From: Planctomycetota bacterium | GTDB taxonomy: Bacteria > Planctomycetota > Planctomycetia > Pirellulales > PALSA-1355 | Reading direction: 5' to 3' | Length of the DNA stretch: 64,000 nt | NCBI GenBank assembly: GCA_003389325.1 | Contig: QQVE01000030.1 | Coordinates: forward strand, 215,613-279,612 | Shown: in pieces, positions 1 to 10,871 of the stretch | Layout of the letters: every line of letters starts with the position of its first letter | Position numbering within the stretch: position 1 is the stretch's first letter | Program-made: the position numbers and the translations under genes | The notes under the pieces: model-generated | Database searches by the model: none | What the model saw: the letters and a program-made list of their open reading frames with translations, nothing else | Told to the model about the DNA's origin: nothing

Positions 1-756
1 CGAGCCGCCGCCGCCGAGATACGGCTCGGTGATCAGGCAGCAGATCCGCCCCCCGAACTCGTTGGCCAACGCGGCCAACTCTTTCTCATAGCGATCCAAG
101 TCCAGCGGCTCGCGCCGCCGCTCGACGCTGCCGCACTCGTCCATCGGAAAGCTAATGAATCGGACGCGCGGGTCGCGATGCGGATCGCTCTCGGTGCCCG
201 TGACGGCGCCGGCCAAGCCCTTCTTGCCGTGGAAGCCGTGACGGGTGGCCAGAATGATCGGATTCTCTCGCCGAGCCAGCGATGCCCACAGGGCCTTCTG
301 AACGGCCTCGCTGCCCGTGGCGGCCCAAAGCACCTGTTCCATCCGGGCTCCGCCCGGCTGGCTGCGCATGTTGGCCAGCAGCCGCTCGGTGGCTTCCACT
401 TCAACCGGCGTGACCGCGTTGTACGAAGTCAGCGTTGTGGCCCGGAAGAACTCGCCCGAGGTGGCCGTCGGCTCGATCCCGAGGTATTTCCAAACGCTCT
501 GCCACCACCGCGTTGGGTTGTGGCCCAGGTTGGCCACCAGCACGCCGGAAGTGAAGTCGGCCAGCTTGCGCCCTTCGGGCGTCCAGTGGTAGCTGCCTTC
601 GCTCTTGGCCAGCACGGCCATCGTGGGTGTATACGTTCGCTGGGCAATCGGCTCGACCGCGTCGGTACGGCGACGCAGATCGTTCGACGCGTTCTCGCCG
701 GGGTGCTCGATCGCCGTGGTCGGTTGAACGGATTGTTTCATCGTGGCTTGTTTCAT
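1..756 (-). CDS. Class III (PLP-dependent) aminotransferase, N-terminal part, cut by window edge
   Basis: Reading the complement from the ATG at 756 gives 252 residues with no stop before the window edge, so only the N-terminal half is present. The sequence fits the class III (omega) aminotransferase fold: an early RT-YTPTMAVLAKSEG stretch, a TSGVLVANLGHNP block, the ATGSEAVQKAL cofactor-phosphate region, RHGFHGK, and a final ITEPYLGGGGS that matches the family's EP-x-GG segment. The PLP-binding lysine lies beyond the edge, so activity cannot be judged. The start overlaps the stop of the upstream oxidoreductase gene by ATGA, which implies translational coupling in one operon. Substrate is unknown; pairing with a Gfo/Idh/MocA protein suggests sugar or amino-sugar metabolism (inference). 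Confidence 0.85.
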   Translation of the reverse strand, partial: MKQATMKQSVQPTTAIEHPGENASNDLRRRTDAVEPIAQRTYTPTMAVLAKSEGSYHWTPEGRKLADFTSGVLVANLGHNPTRWWQSVWKYLGIEPTATSGEFFRATTLTSYNAVTPVEVEATERLLANMRSQPGGARMEQVLWAATGSEAVQKALWASLARRENPIILATRHGFHGKKGLAGAVTGTESDPHRDPRVRFISFPMDECGSVERRREPLDLDRYEKELAALANEFGGRICCLITEPYLGGGGS

Positions 757-2054
757 ACTTCTGGTTCGTAGAGCACTTCGCCTTCGGCCGAGCCGGGTGC
801 ATACAGCTCGAGGCCGCCGCGGGCGCCGTTGACGTTGACCACGCAGTTGGGCGTGCCGGACGCGTGCCGGGCCAAAATGGCCTCCATGGCCTGCACGGTT
901 GCCACAACCTGCCGATCGGCGGACAAATCGTTGTACGTCAGGGTTCGCGCCTGGGCCAAACGGGCGGCCCTGTCATCGGCCGATCCGCCAAATTCGACTT
1001 CGGCCACCTCACGGGCGAAGCGTTCGAGCACCTCGATGCCGTAGCCTCGCTGCGAGCGCTCGCCCCACGGCTCCAGGAACGAGCCGTTGTAGTGGTTGTT
1101 GATGGAGTTCTTCATTTCGATCGGCGTGCGGCCCTCGACCGTGCACTCGACCCCGCGCTTGCGGCTGTGGCCGTTCCACACGCCATTGTCGAAGCGAAAC
1201 TGCACCTCTTGCTCGACGTAGCCGGGAAAATTGTCGGGCGTCACCCAGGAGGTGTGGATGTCGAACGCCGCTTCGCGACCATCGTCGTACTCGTAAATCA
1301 TCCGCAGTTGCGTGGAGTCCCACGTCGCGCCATCGGCCGGCCCAACCAGGCCCCGCTGACCCGTGCACTGCACGCTCTTGAGCTTGCCGCCGAAGGTGAA
1401 GTCGATGAGCTTGATATAGTGCACGGCCACGTAGGTGCCCGGGTTGCGGCCCGTGATCCACTCGGCGAACTGGCTGCCGGAAATGGCCTTGGGCTCCAGC
1501 AACGTGCAGTAGCCGTTGTTGATGTGCGACAGGATATCGTCAGCCACGAGCGTGCGTAGTTTCTTGTGATCGGGGTCGAGCAGCTTGTGATACACGACCT
1601 TGGCCAAAACGTTCTTCTCGGCCGCCAGACGCGTCAGCTCGTCGAGTTCGGCCAGCGACAGCACCGAGGGCTTTTCGACCAGCAAGTGCATGCCGGCCGA
1701 CAGCGCAGCCCGGGCTGCCGCAAAGTGGCGATCGTCGGGCGTGGCCACGCACACAAAGTCGACCCCGCTATCGAGCAGTTGCGGCATGCTGTCCGGCTCG
1801 GTGAAGCTTTCGAAGGCGTCGATGCGGCCCCGCGAAGCCTGGCGATAGGCCTCGGCCCGTTTGCCGGTGCGGCTGGCCACGGCAGCCAGCGGCACGCGGC
1901 AGGCGCCATACGCGGGATCGTACAGCGGGCGCTGAAAAACCGTTTCGAAAAACGGTCGATACGTCTCATCGAAGATCATGCCCATGCCGACCATGCCACC
2001 GCGAAGTGTGCGTGTTTGGGCATGTTCTGGGGGCGCGGTTGCTGGCGTCATCAT
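753..2054 (-). CDS. Gfo/Idh/MocA family NAD(P)-dependent oxidoreductase
   Basis: A 433-residue protein. The N-terminal Rossmann segment (GMVGMGMIFDE, about residue 19) and the diagnostic EKP motif in LLVEKPSVLSLAE identify the Gfo/Idh/MocA family, which oxidises or reduces sugars, inositols and related polyols. The C-terminal two thirds carry the alpha/beta substrate-binding domain. I chose the ATG at 2054 (MMTPAT) because the further upstream in-frame start adds a tail that does not look like protein; starts at 1992 or 1986 are also possible. The stop overlaps the start of the downstream aminotransferase (ATGA). The gene is divergent from a TIM-barrel isomerase that begins 185 bases away, a common planctomycete pairing. 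The substrate cannot be told from sequence. Confidence 0.88.
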   Translation of the reverse strand: MMTPATAPPEHAQTRTLRGGMVGMGMIFDETYRPFFETVFQRPLYDPAYGACRVPLAAVASRTGKRAEAYRQASRGRIDAFESFTEPDSMPQLLDSGVDFVCVATPDDRHFAAARAALSAGMHLLVEKPSVLSLAELDELTRLAAEKNVLAKVVYHKLLDPDHKKLRTLVADDILSHINNGYCTLLEPKAISGSQFAEWITGRNPGTYVAVHYIKLIDFTFGGKLKSVQCTGQRGLVGPADGATWDSTQLRMIYEYDDGREAAFDIHTSWVTPDNFPGYVEQEVQFRFDNGVWNGHSRKRGVECTVEGRTPIEMKNSINNHYNGSFLEPWGERSQRGYGIEVLERFAREVAEVEFGGSADDRAARLAQARTLTYNDLSADRQVVATVQAMEAILARHASGTPNCVVNVNGARGGLELYAPGSAEGEVLYEPEV

Positions 2055-2239
2055 GTCCCACAAGATAGCCCAGGTCGCAGGGGATTGCCAACGGCCAGAC
2101 GGGCGCGGCGTGCGATTGCCCCTTGTCATGCCGCGCGGCCATGCGCAACAATGGCCCTCTTGCCCCGCGGGCTCATGCCGCGTGCTTGGATCGAGGCGGC
2201 GATTCGTCTGTTTCTTTTTTGTTGTCCTGGAAGGTGGTC

Positions 2240-3253
2240 ATGCCTCAACAGCCTCAAGTGACGCTCAGTGGATTCGGCGACGAAGCGGCCAATCAGAAGA
2301 CGGCCGTGCAGCAGTTCGCCGCCTTTGCCGCGATCGGACTGCAGTATTACAGCTTGCGGTTCATCGATGCCGGCAACGGTATCAAGAACGTCATGCAGTT
2401 GAGCAAGAAGGAGATTCAGGCCATTCGTCATCTGGAGGACGAATACGGGTTGAACGTGGCGTCGATCGGTTCGCCCATCGGGAAAGTCAAGTTGAAGGAC
2501 GTCGACGACGGCACCAAGAACCGCTTCGTGCCGTTCAAGAAATACCTGGACAAGGAGGTAGCCAAGGCCTGTGAAATGGCCCACGCCTTCGAGACCAAGC
2601 TGATCCGCGGATTCTCGTTCTATCATCCCAAGGGCACCGATCCCTGGGAGCACGTATCGCAAACGGTGGATCAACTCGGGCAGATCGCCGAGATGTGCCT
2701 CCGCAGCGACCTGACCTACGGCGTCGAGCTCGAAGCGAACCTGGTCGGGCAGAACGGGGAGCTGCTGGCCGAGATTCATCGCCAGGTCAAGAATCCCGCG
2801 CTCGTGCTGGTGTTCGACGCAGGTAATCTCACCTGCCAGGGTTACACAGCCGACGAAGTGCTCGAGCAGTTTCGCCACGTGAAGGCCGGGCTGGGGTGGA
2901 TGCACGTCAAAGACTATCGGCATCCCGAGCCCAGCCAGCGGCAGGCGCACATCGACGAGGAGACGCTCAAGCACTTCGTGCCCGCCGACCTGGGCGACAG
3001 CGGCCACGAGGCCGTCTTCAAGGAGATGCGGGAGCTGCTTCCCAAGCTCGACGCGAAACTTCGACGCCGGGGCATTCCCGGCGTGTTCCTCGATCTTGAA
3101 CCGCACGTCAAGGCGGGCGGTCAGTACGGCGGTTTCAGCGGCCCCGACGGGATGGGCGTGGCGCTACGGTCGTTGTGCAAAGTGCTGGACTACGTCGACA
3201 TCGGGTACCACATTCGCGATTTCGACGACATCTGCGCGGCACGCGGCTTCTAG
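2240..3253 (+). CDS. Sugar phosphate isomerase/epimerase-like TIM-barrel protein
   Basis: A 337-residue protein of the xylose isomerase-like (AP endonuclease 2) TIM-barrel family. Probable metal ligands fall at the usual barrel strand ends: Glu in GVELEAN, Asp in VFDAGNL, His in MHVKDY and Glu in FLDLEPH. Members isomerise or epimerise ketoses, inosose or hydroxypyruvate, often beside Gfo/Idh/MocA oxidoreductases, as here. The ATG at 2240 is preceded by GGAAGG at good spacing; an upstream in-frame extension reads through non-protein-like sequence and was excluded. The next gene, on the opposite strand, ends 15 bases downstream. Confidence 0.85.
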   Translation: MPQQPQVTLSGFGDEAANQKTAVQQFAAFAAIGLQYYSLRFIDAGNGIKNVMQLSKKEIQAIRHLEDEYGLNVASIGSPIGKVKLKDVDDGTKNRFVPFKKYLDKEVAKACEMAHAFETKLIRGFSFYHPKGTDPWEHVSQTVDQLGQIAEMCLRSDLTYGVELEANLVGQNGELLAEIHRQVKNPALVLVFDAGNLTCQGYTADEVLEQFRHVKAGLGWMHVKDYRHPEPSQRQAHIDEETLKHFVPADLGDSGHEAVFKEMRELLPKLDAKLRRRGIPGVFLDLEPHVKAGGQYGGFSGPDGMGVALRSLCKVLDYVDIGYHIRDFDDICAARGF

Positions 3254-3268
3254 ACTTGCTTAGGGCAA

Positions 3269-6200
3269 CTAGCTCAACTCGTCCGGCTGCTGCTCCTCGG
3301 CTTCTTTTGCCGCCAACTCGGCCTCGACTTCTTCGAGCATGGCCCGAAGTCCGGTACGCTTCTTCCGGATGGCCGACATTACTCTTCGAGCCGCGGTGAG
3401 GCCGGACAGCGCCCAGTAGACGCCCACGACCAGAATCACCATCGCGGCCCCGTGCATGACGGCACCCTTCGCATTGGCCAGCACGACAATGCCGGCCGCG
3501 AAGCACACCACGCTTGTGGCCAGCGTTCCATACGCCTGCCGCAGCGAGAGTTTCTGCCCGTGTGAGTCGATCGCCTCGCGCGCCTGAATGTTGGCCAGCT
3601 CACGCATCGCGGTCAGGTCAGCCGTGCCTGCCGGCCTGGGGCGAAGTTCGACTTCCGCTTGGGGATCTTCCGCGTCGTTCGAATCGGGCCCGATCGCGGC
3701 AGGGGCCTCGATCGCGGAATTGAAGTGCTCGAGCGCGAGCCTAGCTTCGTACGAGGATTCTGGCGAGCCAGAGTGCTCGAGCTGCCCCAGTTCCAGGCGG
3801 TCCACAGGCGTTTCGTCGACGAGAGTGCCTTGCTGGGCGACGACACCGGGACGGCGGGCGGTTTCGTCGGCCTCGGCTCGGACGGTGCCCGTGAAAAAGC
3901 TGCTGGCCGCCGCGGAGCAGGTGCCGTGCTCGGTGCTCGAAGGGCGCGCCGCCACGGGCTCGGCTGGCTCATCGGGCGAGTCGTTCGCCAGGTCGCGCGC
4001 TTCGGCCGCGTCGCGTTCGGCCTGCAGGGCCTCTCGCTCGGCCTCGAGCGCTTCACGCTGCTGCTCCAGCCGCTGTGCGTCTTCGTTGAGCCGCGCCGTG
4101 ATCTGCTGGCGACTTGCGTCGAACGCCTCGCGCTGTTGCCGCAGCTCGTTGCGACCGGCTTCGATTTCGGCCTGAGCATCTTCGAGTGCCTGCCGTTGCC
4201 GATCCAAATCCGCCAAGTCGGACCGCGGATGCCTGTCGCGCGCAGCAAGCTCACTCTGGAGCTGCTCCAGATGCTGGGATTGGGCCTCGACCTGGGATTC
4301 TCTCAGCTCGAGTCCGTTCCACCTCGTTTCGAAGCGCGTGGCCGCGGCGTCGAGTTCGCTCGTTCGGCGGCGAAGCTGAGCTTCGCGCTCCTCCAAGTCG
4401 TGCTGCATGTCGTCGAGTTGGGCTGCGCGTTCGGCGGCACGTTGATCGGCCTCGAGTCTCCGGGACTTCTCCTGCTCGGCGGCGTCCTCCTGCCAACGGG
4501 CCTCGCGATCCGCCAGTTCGGTGGCGCGCCGCGCGAGTTCGGCCCTATGCTCCTGCTGCTGAGCGTGCCAGGCCTGCTGCTGTTCGGCCAGCTTGCGTGC
4601 GTCGACGGCGAGCTGGTCGCGCTCTTGGGCGGCTCGTTCGCCCAACTCGATGGCTTGTTGAGCTGCGTTCTGCTCCTCGGACAACGCGGCTTGCTGCCGC
4701 TCGATTTCGGCGGCGCGCTGCTCGAAATCGGCGCGAGCTTCGTCGAGGTGCGTTTGCCGGCCGTCAAGGCGTGCTTGGCGCTCGTTTAACTCCTTTCGAA
4801 GCGCGTCGAGCTCGCTGCGCGTCCGTTGGATATCATCCTGGGATTCCTGCCAGGCGGCCTCGCGCCTGGCAATCTCGTCGAGCGCTGAGCTGACCTCGCT
4901 CTCCCGACGGGTGCACTCGTCATGAAAATGGCGCCGCTCCTCGGCGAGAGCCTCGCGATCACGTTCGAACTCCAGACGCTCGGCTTGCAGATCCGAGCGC
5001 TCACCGGCGAGCTGCTGTTCGAGGTGGGCGCGAGCGTGTTCGGCCTCGTCGTGCAGTTGCTGTTGCGCGTCGAGTTCCTCGCGCACTTGTTCAAGCGCGT
5101 GTCGATCTTCGTCGAGTTGCCGCGCTTGTGCGTCGAACTCCTCCCGCTGTCGCTCGAGTTCCTGTCGCTGGACGTCGAGCTGCGAGCGTGCGCTCGCGAC
5201 TTCCTGGTCGAGCTCGGTCCTGCGCCGCACGTCGTCCTCGTGCAACCGCTGTTGCCGGGCATCGAGCTCCGCGCGCCATTGATCGAGACCTTGCCGCTCG
5301 GCTTCCAGTTGCGACCGCGTATCGGCCGCCTCTTGCTCGAACGCGTTTCGGCCCTGTTCCGCCTCGCGCAGTTGCTGCTGTCGAGCCTCTAGTTCGGCAT
5401 GCTGTCGTGCTAGCTCCTGCTGTTCGGAGGCCAGCCGCGACCGGGCGTCGGCGGTTTCCCGTTCGAATTCAAGGCGGCGGTGTTCGCTTTCTTCGAGGAG
5501 CTGTTGCTGCCGTACGTCGAGTTCCTCGCGCCACTGCTGCAAACCGTGCCGCTCGGCGTCGAGTTGTGCGCGTATGGCGGCGGCCTCCTGTTCGATCTCG
5601 GCGTGGCGTCGCCGGTGCGCTTCGGCCTGCTCCTCGCGTTCTTGCTCGTGCGCAAGCCGATTCGCCTCCAGAGCATTCCTCGTGGCCTCCGCCTCCTCAG
5701 CAAGACGACTCCGCTCCTGCACAAGCGCGGCTGTTTCCGCTTCGTGGTCCGCCCTGTTGGCATGCAGGCGCGCTTCGAGATCATCGAGCAAAACGGCTCG
5801 CTTTTCGATCGCCTCGCGAGACTTGGCGATTTCCTCCTGGCTGTCGGCTTTCGCCCGTTCCAATTGAGCTTGTTGTGCCTGCCAGGCTTCCTGCTGCTGC
5901 GCTGCCTGATGCTGGAGTTCGGATATGCGTTGGGCGATTTCCACCCGCTGCTGCTCGAGCGACTGCTGGTCGATCTGTAGTACGGCGGCGAGGGATTCCA
6001 GTTCGACCTGGCGGTTGGCCAGGGCTTGTTCATCATCGCTCAAGGTGGCGGCCCGACGCTCGACGTCTGCCAGGCTGCTGCGCCGCGATCGCTCGAGTTC
6101 ATCGGCTACTCTGTGTTGCTCTTGGATCTCTCGGCGTGCGGCCGCCTGCTCCTGCGCAAAGGATTCTCGCTGCTGGACTACTTCGTCGAGTCGGGCTTGG

Positions 6201-7237
6201 GCGGCTGCCTCAGCCTCCGCGAGACCGGTCTCGCGCGCCTCTAAAGCACGTTGACGGTCGTCCAGAGCCGCACTGCGACGCTGGATCTCGGCCTCGCGCG
6301 TCGCCTGCTGGGCAGTAAGCCCCTCGAAATCGGCCCGATCGCGCTCGAACTGCTCGCGATCGCGTGTCAATTCCGCCAGTCGTTCCTGGTAGCGATGGTC
6401 GATCAGTTCCTGGGCAGCACGTTGCTCCTGTTGAGCATGTCGTAGGGCCTCGTCGCGCTCTTCGAGCGTGCGCCGGGTACACGCCGATTCGGTTTCCCAT
6501 TGTTGCCGCGCTTTTTCGAACGAATGCCTGGCACTCTCCAACTCGGTAAGCTGCCTGGCCAATTGGTCGCCGCGGTTGTCCAGGTCCGACTGAAGGCTGC
6601 GGAGCGTCGTTTCCCACTCTTTGTTTTCGCGGTGATGAGCCTCGGAACGCACGTCAGGTTCATCGGCGACATCGTCCGAGGCTCGATCTCGTTGCGCGGG
6701 ATCCGATCGCTGCCTGTCGAACGCATCCAGCTGCTCGCGCAGCTTGCGTACTTCGCCGACCAGGTTGCGCACGCGGCGGCGCCAGCGGACGGGTCGGCTG
6801 GAGCGGCCGGACGAGCCCGACTTTTCCGTCACCGGCGAAGTGCCGGGCTGATCGAGCACCACCGTGCGCCGGGGATCGTCCTTGGCGGCGTCGGCAGCAT
6901 GGGGTGCCAGCACTTCAAACTCGACCGGGCCGATCGACAGACGATCTCCGGGGTGCAGCCAGGCATCGCGAAACGTCTGGCCGTTGTGACGTGTGTTGGG
7001 CGCCCAAGCGCGTGCCACGGTGCCTTGCGCGCCGCGCAGAATGAGGCAGTGGACCGGGTACACGCCGCCGGCCCGGAGCCGCAGGGTCGAGCCGCTAGCC
7101 GACCCGATGGTGCATTTGGCCGCCGAGAGACGCACGATTTGGCCGTCGCGATGCGAGCCGATGATACGCAAGCACAAGTCGCCCTCCGGCAGGCCTTGCG
7201 TGAGGTCCGCGGGCTGCTTCCCAGCGACAAAGACCAT
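3269..7237 (-). CDS. Giant FHA-like / coiled-coil membrane protein (1322 aa)
   Basis: A 1322-residue protein. Residues about 20-115 look like an FHA domain (IIGSHRDGQ, TIGSASGST, VHCLILRG, NTRHNGQTF), the phosphothreonine-binding fold, but the usual GR and SxxH residues are altered, so phosphopeptide binding is doubtful. Residues about 170-1100 are almost uninterrupted coiled coil, rich in Glu, Gln, Ala and Arg, with recurring blocks that contain DARQQ, LEAER and EQEAADTRSQL. A low-complexity linker follows, then two closely spaced hydrophobic segments around residues 1238-1280 and a short charged tail that would face the same side as the N-terminus. The ATG at 7237 has a GGGGGAG ribosome-binding site. 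The likely role is a membrane-anchored scaffold or filament; function unknown. It converges on the TIM-barrel gene. Confidence 0.8.
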   Translation of the reverse strand: MVFVAGKQPADLTQGLPEGDLCLRIIGSHRDGQIVRLSAAKCTIGSASGSTLRLRAGGVYPVHCLILRGAQGTVARAWAPNTRHNGQTFRDAWLHPGDRLSIGPVEFEVLAPHAADAAKDDPRRTVVLDQPGTSPVTEKSGSSGRSSRPVRWRRRVRNLVGEVRKLREQLDAFDRQRSDPAQRDRASDDVADEPDVRSEAHHRENKEWETTLRSLQSDLDNRGDQLARQLTELESARHSFEKARQQWETESACTRRTLEERDEALRHAQQEQRAAQELIDHRYQERLAELTRDREQFERDRADFEGLTAQQATREAEIQRRSAALDDRQRALEARETGLAEAEAAAQARLDEVVQQRESFAQEQAAARREIQEQHRVADELERSRRSSLADVERRAATLSDDEQALANRQVELESLAAVLQIDQQSLEQQRVEIAQRISELQHQAAQQQEAWQAQQAQLERAKADSQEEIAKSREAIEKRAVLLDDLEARLHANRADHEAETAALVQERSRLAEEAEATRNALEANRLAHEQEREEQAEAHRRRHAEIEQEAAAIRAQLDAERHGLQQWREELDVRQQQLLEESEHRRLEFERETADARSRLASEQQELARQHAELEARQQQLREAEQGRNAFEQEAADTRSQLEAERQGLDQWRAELDARQQRLHEDDVRRRTELDQEVASARSQLDVQRQELERQREEFDAQARQLDEDRHALEQVREELDAQQQLHDEAEHARAHLEQQLAGERSDLQAERLEFERDREALAEERRHFHDECTRRESEVSSALDEIARREAAWQESQDDIQRTRSELDALRKELNERQARLDGRQTHLDEARADFEQRAAEIERQQAALSEEQNAAQQAIELGERAAQERDQLAVDARKLAEQQQAWHAQQQEHRAELARRATELADREARWQEDAAEQEKSRRLEADQRAAERAAQLDDMQHDLEEREAQLRRRTSELDAAATRFETRWNGLELRESQVEAQSQHLEQLQSELAARDRHPRSDLADLDRQRQALEDAQAEIEAGRNELRQQREAFDASRQQITARLNEDAQRLEQQREALEAEREALQAERDAAEARDLANDSPDEPAEPVAARPSSTEHGTCSAAASSFFTGTVRAEADETARRPGVVAQQGTLVDETPVDRLELGQLEHSGSPESSYEARLALEHFNSAIEAPAAIGPDSNDAEDPQAEVELRPRPAGTADLTAMRELANIQAREAIDSHGQKLSLRQAYGTLATSVVCFAAGIVVLANAKGAVMHGAAMVILVVGVYWALSGLTAARRVMSAIRKKRTGLRAMLEEVEAELAAKEAEEQQPDELS

Positions 7238-7845
7238 CGATTGGACTCCCCCGTAGATGCGCAGAACGGCTGTCGCCTCGGTACCGCGCGGGGCCTGGGC
7301 GCAGAAACACTCCGAGAAGATGTAGGTTACGCGCAGCAGAGGGGCAAATCGGCCGGGCCGTGCCGGCGACCGATGCGGGGGGTTCTGCCGTTATTGTCGG
7401 AAAAGGGCTGTATATCTGTGCCGGTTCTGTCGATTATCCGTTAGCACAGTCGCGCCGGGGACGGCAGGGCGAGTCAAGCAAAAAACCACGATCCAGTGCA
7501 ATCGGCGGCAGCAGTTTCCAGTCGGCCTCGTGGCGGCGAGCGACCGACCGGCAGGTAACCTGTCGGAAGCGGCGTGCGCTTCGGGTTCGCGGTGCTTGAC
7601 TTTCTCTTCCAGCACTCCAGAATGCCTCGCCCCGCCCGAACAGGCGGGTAGAAAGTCTGTGGAATTTTGTGACCCCCGGCGAACTTGATGCGTACTATAG
7701 TTTGGTTGCGACCTGAACAGACCGGCGAAACGCAACGTTTTCCTTCGGTAATTCAAACCGCAATCTGCTGAGAAGTTGGCAAGCGGCTACATGGGGGGCC
7801 TGGCCTTCGGCCGCAGGAACACACCCGGACAAGAAGGTGAAGGAA
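7238..7845. other. 608-base divergent intergenic region
   Basis: This gap separates the minus-strand FHA/coiled-coil gene from the plus-strand DksA-like gene, so it should hold promoters for both. No convincing gene is seen: short open frames here have no protein-like composition. A small inverted repeat (CCCGCC-6 nt-GGCGGG, 7631-7648) and an AT-richer patch with TACTAT at 7693-7698, about 150 bases upstream of the DksA-like start, are the only visible signals. The TACTAT could be a -10 box, but no good -35 lies at normal spacing. Confidence 0.5.
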
Positions 7846-8289
7846 ATGGCACGCAAAGATGCAATCCTGAGCATGCGCCAGATTTTGATTATGCGTCGTG
7901 ACGCACTGCGAACTGCCCTGGCAGGTGACTTGAGCCTGCTCAAGGAGCTGCGGGCGCAGACGGCGGGCGACGTGGTGGATGCCGCGTTAGATTCGGCGCA
8001 AGACGAAATCAGTTCGCAACTGGCCGAAGTGGAAAGTCGCGAGTTGGCCAGCATCGAGAACGCCCTGGAACGGATGCGGACCGGCCAGTACGGCGTCTGC
8101 GAAGGCTGCGGGTGCTCGATCCCGATGGCCCGGCTCAATGCCCTGCCCTACGCCACGCTGTGCATCAACTGCCAGCGCGAGCAGGAGCAATACGGCCACA
8201 CGGGGGCCAACGATGCCAATTGGGGCCGCGTGCTGGACAGCGGCAACGACAACGACGTCTCGATTAACGATATCGAAATCGACGTCTAG
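7846..8289 (+). CDS. TraR/DksA family zinc-finger protein
   Basis: A 147-residue protein with an N-terminal helical part and a C-terminal C4 zinc finger (CEGCG...CINC). The block ARLNALPYATLCI is typical of TraR/DksA-type proteins, which bind the RNA polymerase secondary channel or act as general transcription factors. It is not a strict DksA: I do not see the acidic DxxDxA tip at the coiled-coil turn, so a ppGpp-cofactor role is unproven. The ATG at 7846 follows AAGGTGAAGG; a GTG three codons upstream is also possible. The tail after the finger is acidic and Asn/Asp-rich. A shorter paralogue lies at 25821-26192. Confidence 0.85.
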   Translation: MARKDAILSMRQILIMRRDALRTALAGDLSLLKELRAQTAGDVVDAALDSAQDEISSQLAEVESRELASIENALERMRTGQYGVCEGCGCSIPMARLNALPYATLCINCQREQEQYGHTGANDANWGRVLDSGNDNDVSINDIEIDV

Positions 8290-8537
8290 TCACCGCCGGC
8301 CGCGAGCGGCCAGACAGCGTGCCCTTCACAACAGATGCACTGGTGGATTGAAAGGCTCGGCTTCGGCCGAGTTGGACGGCCCGCCGGTGCATTTTCGTTT
8401 GAGCGTTCCGCCATGCGGGGAGGTGGCGCAACCGAGGGAGATGTTGCCAACCCAGCTTCACCACCTTATCGTACAAGGTACAGTTTCCAACTGCCTCGAC
8501 GGGCGGAGGATGGGCAAAAACCTGCCGGAGTGTTGCG

Positions 8538-9685
<1,148 letters not shown>

Positions 9686-9689
<4 letters not shown>

Positions 9690-10636
9690 CCGCTGGCCGC
9701 TGCCGCCGCGGAGATTCCCCGCAGAATGCAGTCGCGCGCCGCGGCGACGTCGAGTTTCGTGGCCACGGCAACGTTGGTGCGCCACTCGCGAACGCGTCGT
9801 CGATCGAAGACAGTCGCCCCCCGCGTAAGCTCGCCGGAAAGTTCGACGTCGACTGCCGCTAGATCTACTTCGAACAGCTCGGGGTGCAAAGCCGCCAACA
9901 AGGCTACGGCGTCGTTGAGGCAGATGCTTTCGTAACCCAGTTCCTGGCGGTAGGAGCGAAACAGGTACGGCAAGATGCCGCGCAGGAAACGGCCGACGCG
10001 GTGGTGCTCGCGGGGCAGTTTCTCGAGCAGGTCGTAGCCGAAGGTGACCTGGCAGCTCACGTCGATCGGCACCAACGTCTTCGTGGCGGCCGACGAGCGG
10101 AACACGGCTCGGGCACTTTCGGGGTCGCAGTAAATGTTGAAATCGGCCGCGGGCGTGACGTTGCCGACGCCGGCGAGCGTGCCGCCCATGATCACGATTT
10201 GGCTGACCATTTCGCCCAACGCCGGATCGCGTGCCAGGGCCCGGGCCACATTCGTCAGTGGACCCAATGCCACGATCGTCACCTCGCCGGGAGCAGCGCG
10301 AACCTCTTCGTAGATGACCTTATCCGAGGGGTGGCGGTGCTGTAACTGGGAGACCTCGAAATTCGAGTTACCCAACCCGTCGGGTCCGTGCAGTTGCACG
10401 TTCCGCCGCGGAAGTCCCATGTCCGGTTCGCTGGCTTCGCCGATCCGCGGTCGACGCGGCGGGTCGAGCTGCTCGACGACCGCTTGGACGTTCCGAGTGG
10501 CTTGTTCGGGCGGCACATTGCCGCCCACGGCCGTGACGGCTACCACCTCGATCTGTGGATCGAATAGTGCCAGGCAGAGTGCTACTGCATCGTCAATGCC
10601 CGGGTCGACGTCCAGCAGGAGTTTCTTGGTCATCAT
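9686..10636 (-). CDS. Inosine/uridine-preferring nucleoside hydrolase family protein
   Basis: A 316-residue protein that opens with the calcium-binding signature LLLDVDPGIDDA (Asp9, Asp11, Asp15, Asp16) of nucleoside N-ribohydrolases, which split ribonucleosides into base and ribose for salvage. Other family blocks are VVAVTAVGGNV, VTIVALGPLTNVARAL, IVIMGG and a distal NDAVALLAALHPELF. The start is taken at the ATG pair 10636/10633 right before the conserved domain; an ATG at 10657 with GGAAAG upstream is a reasonable alternative. It is convergent with and overlaps the HtrA gene at its stop. The base preference cannot be read from sequence. Confidence 0.9.
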
Positions 10637-10871
10637 CGATTCAACTTGGCCCCCCATGGCCCACAACTTTCCACCGCGCGGGGATTGTAGAGATAGGCGA
10701 AGCAGGAAACAAGAGTAGCCCGGCTCCGCTCGCCGTGTTTGGGAGTTTGCCGGCCGGTATTCGGCACGCATGGGTCGCGTTAGAATCGGGCGAGATTCTC
10801 CCTTGAGCAAAGCCCCTGCGACCTTCCCTCGGGAGCGTCGCGGGCCGCGAATCTAGGCGAAAGGCACGAGC

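Noticed and set aside
7391..7756. A 121-codon minus-strand frame in the gap before the DksA-like gene
   Set aside because: No ribosome-binding site, no hydrophobic or motif pattern, and composition resembles translated intergenic DNA.
8298..8311. Palindrome GGCCGC-GA-GCGGCC just after the DksA-like gene
   Set aside because: The loop is too small and no T-tract follows, so terminator function is not supported.
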